This document shows, piece after piece, positions 7,651 through 15,959 of a stretch of DNA of 20,112 nt. The DNA is from an uncultured Opitutales bacterium (GTDB taxonomy: Bacteria > Verrucomicrobiota > Verrucomicrobiia > Opitutales > Intestinicryptomonadaceae). The DNA lies in contig URJY01000035.1 of assembly GCA_900548275.1 (NCBI GenBank), forward strand, positions 1 through 20,112, written 5' to 3'. The notes below the pieces were generated by a model that was not told where the DNA came from, did not search any database, and worked only from the letters and a program-made list of their open reading frames with translations. The position numbers were made by a program, and so were the translations under genes. How positions within the stretch are numbered: the first letter of the stretch is position 1; each line of letters begins with the position of its first letter.

Positions 7651-8187
7651 ATGGCCATTGTAGTTGAAAGAAAACGGCTGAGCTTCTGGGAGCGGCTTTA
7701 TATGCCGCAGGTTGTTTCGGGTCTGTTTATAACAATAAAAAACTTCTTCAAGCCGAAGATTACACTGGAATATCCCGACCAGTCGCCCGTACTGCCCGTC
7801 GGATACCGCGGCGCGCCCACGCTTGTGAAAGACTCGCAGGGTCGCGAAAAGTGCGTTTCGTGCCAGCTTTGCGAATTCGTCTGCCCCTCGAAGGCAATCC
7901 GCGTAACCCCCGGAGCGATTCCCGCCGACAGCAAGTATTCGTTCATCGAAAAAGCCCCGCAGGACTTCCAGATAAATATGCTCCGCTGCATATTCTGCGG
8001 GATGTGCCAAGAGGTCTGCCCCGAAAAGGCGATTGTCCTGCAGAACGAATTTTCGATAAACGGCTATTCGCGCGCCGAATTTATCCGCCACAAAGCCGAC
8101 CTCTACAAGGGGGGCGGCGTTCTTCCAGACAAAATTATGAAATGGAAGAAAGTTAAGGACAACGCCGAACTCGGAGGAAACCGATAA
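7651..8187 (+). CDS. nuoI: NADH-quinone oxidoreductase subunit I (2x[4Fe-4S])
   Basis: This 8Fe ferredoxin-like subunit holds clusters N6a and N6b and passes electrons to NuoB. Two CxxCxxCxxxC motifs are visible: C68-C71-C74-C78 in CVSCQLCEFVCP and C113-C116-C119-C123 in CIFCGMCQEVCP. Cross-ligation between the two sets is normal for this fold. An amphipathic N terminus (residues 10-35) fits membrane association with NuoH. The 178-residue length is typical. The stop codon overlaps the nuoJ start by one base (TAATG). Confidence 0.97.
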   Translation: MAIVVERKRLSFWERLYMPQVVSGLFITIKNFFKPKITLEYPDQSPVLPVGYRGAPTLVKDSQGREKCVSCQLCEFVCPSKAIRVTPGAIPADSKYSFIEKAPQDFQINMLRCIFCGMCQEVCPEKAIVLQNEFSINGYSRAEFIRHKADLYKGGGVLPDKIMKWKKVKDNAELGGNR

Positions 8188-8714
8188 TGGATCAGGCAAT
8201 GTATTACGTATTTTGCGGACTGTGCTTGGGCGGCGCACTGGGTATGCTGCTCCTGCGCGGCTATGTGAACTCGGCGATGTCGATGCTCGTGTCGATGCTC
8301 GGCACGGCGGGGCTTCTGCTTTTGATGAAGGCATATTTCTTGGCATTCGTGACGGTCTCGGTCTACGCGGGGGCGGTGCTGGTGCTCTTCGTGTTCGTTG
8401 TCATGCTCGTGGGCGACACGCGCGACGGCGCGGGTTGGATAAAGCGCGGGGTGCTCCTGCTTCTGTGGGTTGCAATCGGCGCGGTGCTCGGCTACTTCGA
8501 ACCGCAGATTGTCGCGGGGTGCGCGGCGAAGACGGCTTCGGCGGAGGCGGCGGCTGTGCCCGCGCTTTCGGTCGCCAAGAATTACGGGCTTGTCCTTTTC
8601 TGCGAATTTATGCTGCCCTTCCAGATTGCGGGCGCAATGCTCCTTGCCGCGATGGTCGGGGTGATTGTCGTGGCGCAGCAGAGGGCTGCAAAGAAAATCC
8701 GAACGGACGCATAG
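8187..8714 (+). CDS. nuoJ: NADH-quinone oxidoreductase subunit J
   Basis: This small membrane subunit of the proton-translocating arm has 175 residues and about five hydrophobic helices. The third helix carries the family pattern VSVYAGAVLVLFVFVVMLVG, which contains the pi-bulge region with a conserved Tyr. The ATG overlaps the nuoI stop, with a GGAGG site at 8173-8177. A linker rich in Ala and Glu (about residues 111-128) separates helices four and five. It precedes nuoK as in most bacteria. Confidence 0.93.
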   Translation: MDQAMYYVFCGLCLGGALGMLLLRGYVNSAMSMLVSMLGTAGLLLLMKAYFLAFVTVSVYAGAVLVLFVFVVMLVGDTRDGAGWIKRGVLLLLWVAIGAVLGYFEPQIVAGCAAKTASAEAAAVPALSVAKNYGLVLFCEFMLPFQIAGAMLLAAMVGVIVVAQQRAAKKIRTDA

Positions 8715-8727
8715 GGAGAATTTTCAT

Positions 8728-9033
8728 ATGGAACAGACTTTACACCAGTTTTTGTTTCCCGCTTTGATGCTTTTCGCAACGGGGCTTCTCGGGGCGATGT
8801 TCAAGCGCAATCTCATCACGATTTTTATGTCGGTCGAGCTTATGTTGTGCGGGGCGATGCTCGCGTTTGTCGCGTTCGCGTCGGCGTATGACGACCTCGG
8901 GGGCGCGGTTTTCGCGTTCTTCATCCTGACTATCGCCGCGGCGGAAGTGGCGGTTGGGCTTGCGATTATCACGCGGCTTTTCAAACTCGAAAACACGGTC
9001 TCGACGAAAGACCTCAATACACTCGGAGACTGA
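8728..9033 (+). CDS. nuoK: NADH-quinone oxidoreductase subunit K
   Basis: This three-helix membrane subunit is homologous to MrpC antiporter subunits. At 101 residues it is exactly the usual size. The two buried glutamates of the proton path are present: E37 in MSVELML and E73 in AAAEVAVGLAI. The ATG at 8728 is chosen over earlier in-frame codons because it gives the canonical length, lies 13 bp after the nuoJ stop and has a GGGAGA site at about 8714-8719. Confidence 0.96.
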   Translation: MEQTLHQFLFPALMLFATGLLGAMFKRNLITIFMSVELMLCGAMLAFVAFASAYDDLGGAVFAFFILTIAAAEVAVGLAIITRLFKLENTVSTKDLNTLGD

Positions 9034-9037
9034 TAAA

Positions 9038-10945
9038 ATGCAATTTCAACTCGACGTAATTTTATTCCTGCCGCTTTTGTCGGCGGCGGTAATCGCGCTG
9101 TTTTTGCGGCGCAGTCCGCGCGCGGGCACGGCGGTATCGGTGCTCTCGGCGGGCACGGTTCTGGCGGTCGCGCTTGCGGCGATGTTCTCGTGCGCGCCCG
9201 ACTCGGCGTTCAAGGGCTCGTACGAGCTTTTCAAACTGGGCGGATTTTCGCTGAATCTCGGCTGCCTGTTCGATTCGCTCTCGCGCAATATGCTTTTCGT
9301 GGTCTGCTTTGTGGGCTTCCTAATCCACGTTTTCAGCGTGGGGTATATGGACGACGACTCGGCGAAGTCGCGCTTCTTCGCGGGGATGAGCTTCTTTATG
9401 TTCTCGATGACGGGCATCGTGCTTGCGTCGAACCTGTTTATGATGTTCGTGTTCTGGGAGCTTGTGGGCTTCAGTTCGTACGCGCTCATCGCCCACTACG
9501 CCGACACCGAAGCCTCGCGCGAGGCCTCGAAAAAGGCGTTCATCGCGAACAGGGTTGGCGACTTCGGCTTTTTGCTCGGTATAATCTTCTGTCAGGCGCA
9601 GTTCGGCACGACCGACTTTTCCGCGCTCGCGCAGATTTTCCAAGCCGACCCCTCTCAGTCTTCGACGGCGATGGGCTTGCTGATTCTCTGCGGTTTTCTG
9701 GGCAAGAGCGCGCAGTTTCCGCTCCACGTTTGGCTTCCCGACGCGATGGCGGGCCCGACCCCCGTTTCGGCTCTCATCCACGCGGCGACGATGGTTGCGG
9801 CGGGCGTGTTTATGATGGTGCGTCTTGCCTCGATAGGTTTCCTCACCGACGACGTTTTGGCCACCGTTGCGCTCCTCTGTTCGCTGATGGCGTTTCTCGC
9901 GGGGCTGTGGGCGTTGGGACAGACCGACATCAAGAAGATTCTGGCGTATTCGACGCTTGCGCACCTCGGCTTGATGGGCGCGGGCATAGGCTTGGGCTTC
10001 GATTTGGCGATGTACCACCTTACGACGCACGCGTTCTTCAAGGCTACGCTCTTCCTCGTGGCGGGTTCGATTATCCACGCGTGCCACCACGAACAGGACA
10101 TTTTCAAGATGGGCGGAATTTTCAAAAAGATGCCCATTACTTCGACGGTTGCGTTGGTTGCGACGCTCTCGATTGCCGCCATTCCGTATTTCTCGGGTTA
10201 TTTCAGCAAAGAGGCAATCGTGATGGCTGCGTTCGGCCGTTCGGTCGAAGGCGCGTTGTTCGACAAAGTCGTTTTCGGCTTGGTGATGGGCGCGGCGGTA
10301 CTTACCCCGATTTATATGGGCAGACTTTTCTTCAACGTCTTCCTCGGCAAGCCCCGTTCGGAGCACGCCGAACACGCGCGCGAAAGCTCGCTTTGGATGA
10401 CGCTGCCGCTTGCAATTCTCGCGCTCTACTCGCTCGCGGGGGCTTGGAGCTTCGCGTACGAAATGAACTGGTTCGGCGGAAAGATGGACTGCCTGATTCC
10501 CGCTTCGGCGACGGCTTTCATCGACTCGCTCTGGAAACAACATTCGGCGGCTCTCGCCTCGATTCCGAATGTCCACGCGCTTGAAATCTTCGCGGTTGCC
10601 GCAACATTTGTCGGCTTCGGCATAGCCTATTTGGCGTACGGGCGCAGGGGCGGCGAAGACGTCGTTCAAAAGAACGTTCCCGCACTCTACAAGGCTCTCG
10701 AAAAACACGGTTGGTTCGACGACGTCTACAACTGGTACATCGTGAAAGTCCAGCAGCGCATTGCGATATTTCTGGCGACGTTCGCCGACCTGTTCCTTGT
10801 GGAACTCATCGCAGTCCGCGGAACGGGCATAGTTTTCGCCGTGATAGGGCAGGGCTTCAAGCGGCTTCACGACGCTTCGGCAAATTCCGAAATCAAATGG
10901 CTTGTCGCGGGCTTCATCCTGCTGTTCGTGCTAATCTTTGCGTAG
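9038..10945 (+). CDS. nuoL: NADH-quinone oxidoreductase subunit L
   Basis: This is the distal antiporter-like subunit of the membrane arm (MrpA/MrpD family), with the long lateral helix at its C terminus. The product has 635 residues. The channel residues are in place: E141 in FWELVGFSSY, K223 in GKSAQFPLHVWLPDAM, and H248 in ALIHAATMV. The later block QTDIKKILAYSTLAHLG and the HAFFKATLFL region are also typical. The ATG at 9038 sits 4 bp after the nuoK stop with a GGAG site at 9025-9028. The C-terminal 100 residues (HGWFDDVYNWYIVKVQQR onward) match the lateral-helix end of the family. Confidence 0.97.
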   Translation: MQFQLDVILFLPLLSAAVIALFLRRSPRAGTAVSVLSAGTVLAVALAAMFSCAPDSAFKGSYELFKLGGFSLNLGCLFDSLSRNMLFVVCFVGFLIHVFSVGYMDDDSAKSRFFAGMSFFMFSMTGIVLASNLFMMFVFWELVGFSSYALIAHYADTEASREASKKAFIANRVGDFGFLLGIIFCQAQFGTTDFSALAQIFQADPSQSSTAMGLLILCGFLGKSAQFPLHVWLPDAMAGPTPVSALIHAATMVAAGVFMMVRLASIGFLTDDVLATVALLCSLMAFLAGLWALGQTDIKKILAYSTLAHLGLMGAGIGLGFDLAMYHLTTHAFFKATLFLVAGSIIHACHHEQDIFKMGGIFKKMPITSTVALVATLSIAAIPYFSGYFSKEAIVMAAFGRSVEGALFDKVVFGLVMGAAVLTPIYMGRLFFNVFLGKPRSEHAEHARESSLWMTLPLAILALYSLAGAWSFAYEMNWFGGKMDCLIPASATAFIDSLWKQHSAALASIPNVHALEIFAVAATFVGFGIAYLAYGRRGGEDVVQKNVPALYKALEKHGWFDDVYNWYIVKVQQRIAIFLATFADLFLVELIAVRGTGIVFAVIGQGFKRLHDASANSEIKWLVAGFILLFVLIFA

Positions 10946-10958
10946 GAGATTTTCTAAA

Positions 10959-12473
10959 ATGGAAACAAACGAAATTTGTAAAATCCTTTTAAACGCGGCG
11001 GTCTACACGCCGCTTGCGGGCGCGGTGCTCGCGGCGGTGTTCTTCCCGTTCTTCGGCTCGAGGAGCGCGAAGGGGCTTGGCGTTTTCGCCTCGGGCGTGT
11101 CGCTTGCGGCGGCGGTAGTGCTGTGGGCGGTCTACGCGTCGAACGTTCCGTCGAACGGCGGCTTTGCGTTCGCGTCCTCGCCGGTGATTTGCTCGGTCGA
11201 GCTTCCGACGCTCGCGCTCAATGCGGTTTCCGTACCGATGTTCGCTCTCGCGGCGATAGTGGGCTTTGCGGCTTCGCTCTGGGCGGCGAAGACCGAAATC
11301 GGCAATGCGCGTCTCTATTTCCTGCTTCTTATGTTTATGCAGGGCGGTCTGATGGGCGCGTTTTCCACGACCAACATTATGTGGATGTATATGTTCCACG
11401 AGTTCGCGCTCGTGCCCACTTTTATCGCAATGACGATTTGGGGCGGCGCGGGCAAACGGATGGCGGCGATGCAGATGGCGATTTACCTGACGCTCGGCGC
11501 GCTCGTATCGCTCGTGGGCATAATCGCGCTCTATATGCAGACGGGCGCGGACGACTTCTCGCTGCTCGCCGTTGCCGTAGCCTTGGCGAAATCTCCGCTG
11601 ACGGCGCAGTGGCAGTACGCGATATTCGGGCTTCTGCTCTTCGGTTTGGGTACGCTCGTTTCGCTGTTCCCGTTCTATTCTTGGGCACCGCGCACGTACG
11701 CCGCCGCGCCTACGTCGTTTGCGATGTTGCACGCGGGCGTTCTCAAAAAGTTCGGCTTGTACGTTTTGATACAGGTCGCGATTCCCTTCCTGCCGCTCGG
11801 ATTGGGCGACTGGGCAAAGCCGCTTGCGGTGCTCGCGCTCTTCAACGTAATCTACATAGGTCTCGTTACGATGGCGCAGCGCGACCTCAAGATGATGGTT
11901 TCGTACTCGAGCGTTGCGCATATGGGGCTATGCTTCTTGGGCTTGGCTTCGATGTCGGTGCTCGGCGTAGGCGGCGCGGTTCTGCTGATGTTCGGGCACG
12001 GCGCAAGCGTTGCGCTGATGTTTATGCTCTCGAACGCAATCGTCAACAAAACGGGGCAGTGGGATATGCTCAAAATGGGCGGTCTCTACAGGCAGACGCC
12101 CGTTCTCGCCTCCTTCTTTCTGGCGGCGACTCTCGCAAGCTTGGGGCTTCCGTGTTTCGCGAACTTCTGGGGCGAACTTACGATTCTTGCGAGCCTCTGG
12201 AATTTCTCGCCGACAGTCTGCGCCCTCGGCGCGACGGGCTTGATTATCTCGGCAATCTACGGTCTTAGGGCGATGGCGAACGTGTTTATGGGCAAGCCGA
12301 GCGGCGAAATCGCGAAAAAATTCGACTCGATTTCAGACCTTTCGCTTTGCGAAAAAATCCCCGCAATAATTCTGCTCGCCGCGCTCGTGTTCGTGGGCTT
12401 CTGCCCGAAATCGATAACGGGCGCGCTCGACGCAAACCTGTCGGCGGTTGCAACATTAACCCAATCGAAATAG
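10959..12473 (+). CDS. nuoM: NADH-quinone oxidoreductase subunit M (divergent channel)
   Basis: This antiporter-like membrane subunit has 504 residues. Family features include E148 in MFHEFALVPTF, APTSFAMLHAGVLKKFG (K263/K264), QRDLKMMVSYSSVAHMG (H321), FGHG (H347) and NFWGEL (E406). The block that normally reads AVKMP..PxHxWLPDAH is altered. By gapless alignment on the P-x-x-x-W-x-P and APT anchors it reads TLVSLFPFYSWAPRTY, which puts Leu233 where the conserved channel lysine (E. coli K234) should be. The usual His, Asp and His are replaced by Y240, R245 and Y247. The ATG at 10959 is supported by TAGGAGA at 10943-10949, overlapping the nuoL stop. The gene position between nuoL and nuoN fixes the identity. 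Confidence 0.94.
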   Translation: METNEICKILLNAAVYTPLAGAVLAAVFFPFFGSRSAKGLGVFASGVSLAAAVVLWAVYASNVPSNGGFAFASSPVICSVELPTLALNAVSVPMFALAAIVGFAASLWAAKTEIGNARLYFLLLMFMQGGLMGAFSTTNIMWMYMFHEFALVPTFIAMTIWGGAGKRMAAMQMAIYLTLGALVSLVGIIALYMQTGADDFSLLAVAVALAKSPLTAQWQYAIFGLLLFGLGTLVSLFPFYSWAPRTYAAAPTSFAMLHAGVLKKFGLYVLIQVAIPFLPLGLGDWAKPLAVLALFNVIYIGLVTMAQRDLKMMVSYSSVAHMGLCFLGLASMSVLGVGGAVLLMFGHGASVALMFMLSNAIVNKTGQWDMLKMGGLYRQTPVLASFFLAATLASLGLPCFANFWGELTILASLWNFSPTVCALGATGLIISAIYGLRAMANVFMGKPSGEIAKKFDSISDLSLCEKIPAIILLAALVFVGFCPKSITGALDANLSAVATLTQSK

Positions 12474-12479
12474 TTTTTT

Positions 12480-13919
12480 ATGGAAGGCACAATATCTTTT
12501 GAATGGGCGGCGGTTTCGACCGAAGCCGTTCTCGCGGTGTCAGCCGCGGCAATCCTGCTTATGTCGGCGTTCAGGCTCGGACGCAGGGCGGTGTCGCTTT
12601 TTGCGATGTTCGCGCTTGTGGCGGCGTTGGCGGTTCAGATTTTCGTTCCGACGGTCAACGCGCCCGCATTCGGCGGAATGCTCGGCGGCAAGTCGATATT
12701 CGGCGTGTTCGTCTTGGCGTGCTCGCTGCTCACGTCGCTGATGGCGTTCGGCTACTTCACAAAGGGCGGCAGGCGCAGGGCGGAGTTCTTCGCGGTTCTG
12801 ATGGTCTGTACGGCGTCGCTTATGCTGTTCGTCCGCGCCGAAAATCTGCTGCTTTCGTTTGTGGCTTTGGAATGCGCAACGCTCTGCCTTTATGTGATGG
12901 CGGCGTGGAGCGTGTCGAAACCCTCGAGCATGGAGGGCGCGGTAAAGTATCTTGTGATAAGCGGCGTAAGCGGCGCGATGTTCCTGATGGGCTTGGCGTT
13001 CATCTACGGCGCGGGGCTTTCGTGCGGAAGGGATTTGCTTTCGTTCGCGAATTTCTCCTCGGGCTTGGTTCGCCCGATGTTCGTAATCGGCATTGTGTTC
13101 GTCTTGGGCGCGTCGCTTTTCAAGCTGGCGGCATTCCCGTTCCAGTTCTGGTCGCCCGACGTTTACCAAGGCGCGCCGACCCCCGTTTCGGCGTTCTTTG
13201 CGGTCGCTTCGAAGGCGGCGGGCGTAGTGTTCCTCGGCAAGGTTTGCATGAGCCTCGACTTCGCGTCGATGGGGCTTGCGGCATTGCACGACAAGGCGGT
13301 TCTGGCGGTTTCGGTCGTCGCGGGCGCAACGATTATCGTGGGCAATTTGGGCGGCATAACGCAGGTGAACGCAAAGCGTCTGCTCGCCTTTTCGGGTATT
13401 TCGAACGCGGGCTATCTGCTTGTTCTGGTGGTGGCGGTGCTTAAGTTCGCCTCGCTCGGCGGAATGTTCGAGCCAGTGCTGTACTACTATCTGGCGGCGT
13501 ATATGTTCGCAAACTACGCGCTTTTCTTTGCCGTCAACAGCTTCGACGGAATCGACGACTACGACCAGACCCTCGCCGACTACCGCGGTCTTTCGGCGCG
13601 AAGCCCCGTAATGACGGGCACGCTCGTTGTCAACTTGGCGTCGCTTGCGGGCATCCCCCCGACTGTGGGCTTCTTCGGCAAGGTTCTGATTCTGATAATG
13701 GCGTGGAACGCGCAGCTTTATTGGCTGATGGGCATAATGATAGCGGGCTCGGTGGCGTCAATCTACTACTACTTCGCGTGGATGCGCAGTGCGTTCGATT
13801 CGCCCGAGGGTGGCGAGCGCAAGCTTGGCGAAAGCCGCGTTCTGCATCCGACGATGGTCGCGCTTTCGGTCGCAACTTTCGTGTTGGGCGTGGCGGTGCT
13901 TTGCATGTACGGCATTTAA
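12480..13919 (+). CDS. nuoN: NADH-quinone oxidoreductase subunit N
   Basis: This is the antiporter-like subunit closest to NuoK, with 479 residues. The proton-path residues are visible: E131 in FVALECATL, K215 in ASLFKLAAFPFQFWSPDVYQ, and K245 in VASKAAG. The block GAPTPVSAFF and a late FFGKVLIL lysine are also present. It starts 6 bp after the nuoM stop with a run of T in between and no Shine-Dalgarno site, so translation probably depends on coupling to nuoM. It is the last gene of the complex I set. Confidence 0.96.
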   Translation: MEGTISFEWAAVSTEAVLAVSAAAILLMSAFRLGRRAVSLFAMFALVAALAVQIFVPTVNAPAFGGMLGGKSIFGVFVLACSLLTSLMAFGYFTKGGRRRAEFFAVLMVCTASLMLFVRAENLLLSFVALECATLCLYVMAAWSVSKPSSMEGAVKYLVISGVSGAMFLMGLAFIYGAGLSCGRDLLSFANFSSGLVRPMFVIGIVFVLGASLFKLAAFPFQFWSPDVYQGAPTPVSAFFAVASKAAGVVFLGKVCMSLDFASMGLAALHDKAVLAVSVVAGATIIVGNLGGITQVNAKRLLAFSGISNAGYLLVLVVAVLKFASLGGMFEPVLYYYLAAYMFANYALFFAVNSFDGIDDYDQTLADYRGLSARSPVMTGTLVVNLASLAGIPPTVGFFGKVLILIMAWNAQLYWLMGIMIAGSVASIYYYFAWMRSAFDSPEGGERKLGESRVLHPTMVALSVATFVLGVAVLCMYGI

Positions 13920-13924
13920 CGCCG

Positions 13925-13946
13925 CCGCCGAAAATGCGGTTTTTTT
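13925..13946 (+). terminator. Possible weak intrinsic terminator after nuoN
   Basis: CCGC (13925-13928) can pair with GCGG (13936-13939) around a 7-base loop, and seven T follow at 13940-13946. The stem is only four to five base pairs, so termination would be partial at best. It would let some nuo transcripts continue into the lipoprotein and trpB2-like genes. Confidence 0.35.
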
Positions 13947-13973
13947 GCGAATTAGTATTTGCAAGCGTAAAAA
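13945..13973 (+). promoter_or_regulatory. Possible sigma-70 promoter for the lipoprotein gene
   Basis: TTGCGA (13945-13950) and TAAAAA (13968-13973) are separated by 17 bp and lie 22 bp before the ATG of the lipoprotein gene. Match quality is moderate in AT-rich surroundings, so this is tentative. Confidence 0.3.
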
Positions 13974-13995
13974 TAAGCACTTAGAAATTTACAGA

Positions 13996-14367
13996 ATGAA
14001 AAAAGTATCGGCATTTTTGACAGCCTCGCTCCTGCTCCTCGGTTGCACGACCGAAGACAAGGAGCTTTATAGCCGCCAAATCGACATCGTGAGCATTCCC
14101 GCAGGCGCGCCGATTGTCATCGACGGTCTGAAAATGGGCACTGCTCCGCTTAGCGTGGGCGTGGAGACGAACGAAGACGGCTACTTCGTCCGCAAGACCG
14201 TAATAACGGCGATTCCGCAGGAGGCGTCGCTCCACACGCAGGTAATTTCGTTCCCCGCGTACTTGGCGTCGAACCCAGAAAAGAGCCGCGTGCCCGAAAA
14301 AATCACATTCCATATGGACAAAGCCCCGTCGCAGGGCGGCGGCGTCACAATCGACGACGCAGAATAA
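13996..14367 (+). CDS. Small PEGA-like lipoprotein
   Basis: The 123-residue product starts with a lipoprotein signal peptide. MKK is followed by a hydrophobic stretch and the lipobox LLGC, with C17 as the predicted lipidated residue. After a short charged linker, residues 33-60 read like the PEGA surface-domain pattern: SIPAGAPIVIDG, then MGTAPLSV. PEGA domains are short beta modules found on surface or envelope proteins. A Gly-rich acidic tail ends the protein. It lies 76 bp after nuoN and 21 bp before the trpB2-like gene, so it is probably co-transcribed with the latter. No Shine-Dalgarno is visible. The function is unknown; nothing ties it to complex I beyond position. Confidence 0.8.
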   Translation: MKKVSAFLTASLLLLGCTTEDKELYSRQIDIVSIPAGAPIVIDGLKMGTAPLSVGVETNEDGYFVRKTVITAIPQEASLHTQVISFPAYLASNPEKSRVPEKITFHMDKAPSQGGGVTIDDAE

Positions 14368-14388
14368 TTCACAGACAACAACACTCAA

Positions 14389-15762
14389 ATGTCAGAGCAA
14401 ATTAAATACATCCTTGACGAATCCAAAATTCCCGCGAATTGGTACAATATCGAAGCGGATTTAAAAGAGCACACGCCTCCGCCGCTCGACCCCACGACGG
14501 GAAAGCCGATGGATCCCGCAAAGCTCGAAGCCATTTTCGCACGCGGCGTAATCGAACAGGAAACCTCGCGCGAACGCTATATTCCGATTCCCGAGCCTGT
14601 TCGCGAAATCCTTCAACAGTGGAGACCCTCGCCCCTCTACCGCGCCCGCAGACTCGAAAAGGCTCTCAACACGCCAGCCCGCATTTACTACAAATTCGAG
14701 GGCGTAAGCCCGTCGGGCTCGCACAAATCGAACAGCGCGCTCGCGCAGGTCTTCGAAAACAAGCGTTGCGGCACAAAATTCATCACGACCGAAACTGGCG
14801 CGGGGCAGTGGGGCTCGGCACTCTCGCAGGCGTGCCAGATTTTCGGGCTTCATTGCAGAGTCTATATGGTAAAGTGCTCGTTCAACCAAAAGCCCTACCG
14901 CAAGGCGGTTATGGAACTTTTCGGCGGCGAGACAATTCCGTCGCCCAGCAACCGCACCGAAGCGGGGCGCGCGGTTCTGGCAAAAGACCCCGACTGCAGC
15001 GGCTCGCTCGGTATCGCGATTTCGGAGGCGGTGGAAGAGGCGGTCAAGAATCCCGACACCAAATACTGCCTCGGCTCGGTTCTCAACCACGTCCTTTTGC
15101 ACCAGACGATTATCGGCGAAGAGGCGTTGCTCCAAATGGAAATGGCAAACGACTACCCCGATATGATTATCGGCGCGTGCGGCGGCGGCTCGAACTTTGC
15201 GGGTATCGCATTCCCGTTCATCGGCGAAATGCTCCGCGGCGGCAAAAAGGTCGACGTTTTGGGCGTTGAACCCGCCGCCTGCCCGAGCCTCACAAAAGGC
15301 AAATACGCATACGACTTCGGCGATGTCGCAAAGATGACGCCGCTTATGAAGATGTACACGCTCGGAAGCTCGTTCATTCCCCCTGCGGTGCACGCGGGCG
15401 GTCTGCGCTACCACGGTATGGCTCCGCAAATCAGCAACATCGCAAAACAGGGGCTTATGCGCGCAAGAACCGTTCAGCAGCTCGACGTTTTCCGCGACGC
15501 GGTTGCGTTCGCGCGTTCCGAGGGCATCATTCCCGCGCCAGAATCGTCGCACGCAATTTCGGCGGCGATGGACGAAGCGCGCAAATGCGCCGAAACGGGC
15601 GAACACAAGTGCATACTCTTCAATTTGTCGGGGCACGGACACTTGGATATGAGCGCGTATCTCGACTACTTTGCGGGCAAACTGAAGAACTACAGCTATC
15701 CCGAACAGGAAATCGCAATGGCTCTTTCGGGGCTGCCCGTCTGCGACGAAAACGCGAAATAA
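14389..15762 (+). CDS. TrpB2-type tryptophan synthase beta-like PLP enzyme
   Basis: This fold-type II pyridoxal-phosphate enzyme resembles the TrpB2 branch, which can make tryptophan from serine and indole and is often found without trpA. The 457-residue length matches TrpB2 rather than the roughly 400 residues of TrpB1. The N-terminal extension (NIEADLKEH, PTTGKPMDP) is also characteristic of TrpB2. Visible sites are RPSPLYRARRLE (79-90), the catalytic-position E104 in YKFEG, the PLP lysine K113 in GSHKSN, TGAGQWGSA (136-144) and the phosphate loop CGGGSN (264-269). No trpA or other tryptophan genes are nearby. It may act in indole salvage or on another substrate. The gene closes the unit and is followed by a strong terminator. 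Confidence 0.9.
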   Translation: MSEQIKYILDESKIPANWYNIEADLKEHTPPPLDPTTGKPMDPAKLEAIFARGVIEQETSRERYIPIPEPVREILQQWRPSPLYRARRLEKALNTPARIYYKFEGVSPSGSHKSNSALAQVFENKRCGTKFITTETGAGQWGSALSQACQIFGLHCRVYMVKCSFNQKPYRKAVMELFGGETIPSPSNRTEAGRAVLAKDPDCSGSLGIAISEAVEEAVKNPDTKYCLGSVLNHVLLHQTIIGEEALLQMEMANDYPDMIIGACGGGSNFAGIAFPFIGEMLRGGKKVDVLGVEPAACPSLTKGKYAYDFGDVAKMTPLMKMYTLGSSFIPPAVHAGGLRYHGMAPQISNIAKQGLMRARTVQQLDVFRDAVAFARSEGIIPAPESSHAISAAMDEARKCAETGEHKCILFNLSGHGHLDMSAYLDYFAGKLKNYSYPEQEIAMALSGLPVCDENAK

Positions 15763-15800
15763 CGGGGCGTCGGAAAACAGAAGACAGACAGACTTAAAAG

Positions 15801-15835
15801 AAGAGACATCGGCAACCCCGATGTCTTTTTTTTTT
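15801..15835 (+). terminator. Strong intrinsic terminator after trpB2-like gene
   Basis: GACATCGG (15805-15812) pairs perfectly with CCGATGTC (15818-15825) around CAACC. The stem can be extended outward by A-T pairs at its base. Ten T follow directly (15826-15835). This is a textbook rho-independent terminator 42 bp after the trpB2-like stop codon. Confidence 0.92.
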
Positions 15836-15927
15836 GCGCCGAAATGCGACCCGCCCGCCGCCGAAAAACGCGTAGTATTTAAAGCTGCGATTTTTACGCA
15901 ACAATATGAAATAAAATACAATGCAAA

Positions 15928-15959
15928 CGAAATACTATTTTTAAAAAAATAGTATTTCG
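15928..15959. repeat. 32-bp AT-rich near-perfect palindrome
   Basis: A 15-base arm beginning CGAAATACTA and ending in T5 (15928-15942) is exactly complementary to 15945-15959, with two A between. It lies 136 bp upstream of the Sel1-repeat gene start. It could be a binding site for a dimeric regulator or a bidirectional AT-rich hairpin. The core AGTATTT also occurs alone near 15876. Confidence 0.75.

Noticed and set aside
9320..10870. 516-codon open frame on the - strand over nuoL
   Set aside because: It is low in hydrophobic order and arginine-rich, with no motif; it is a shadow of nuoL.
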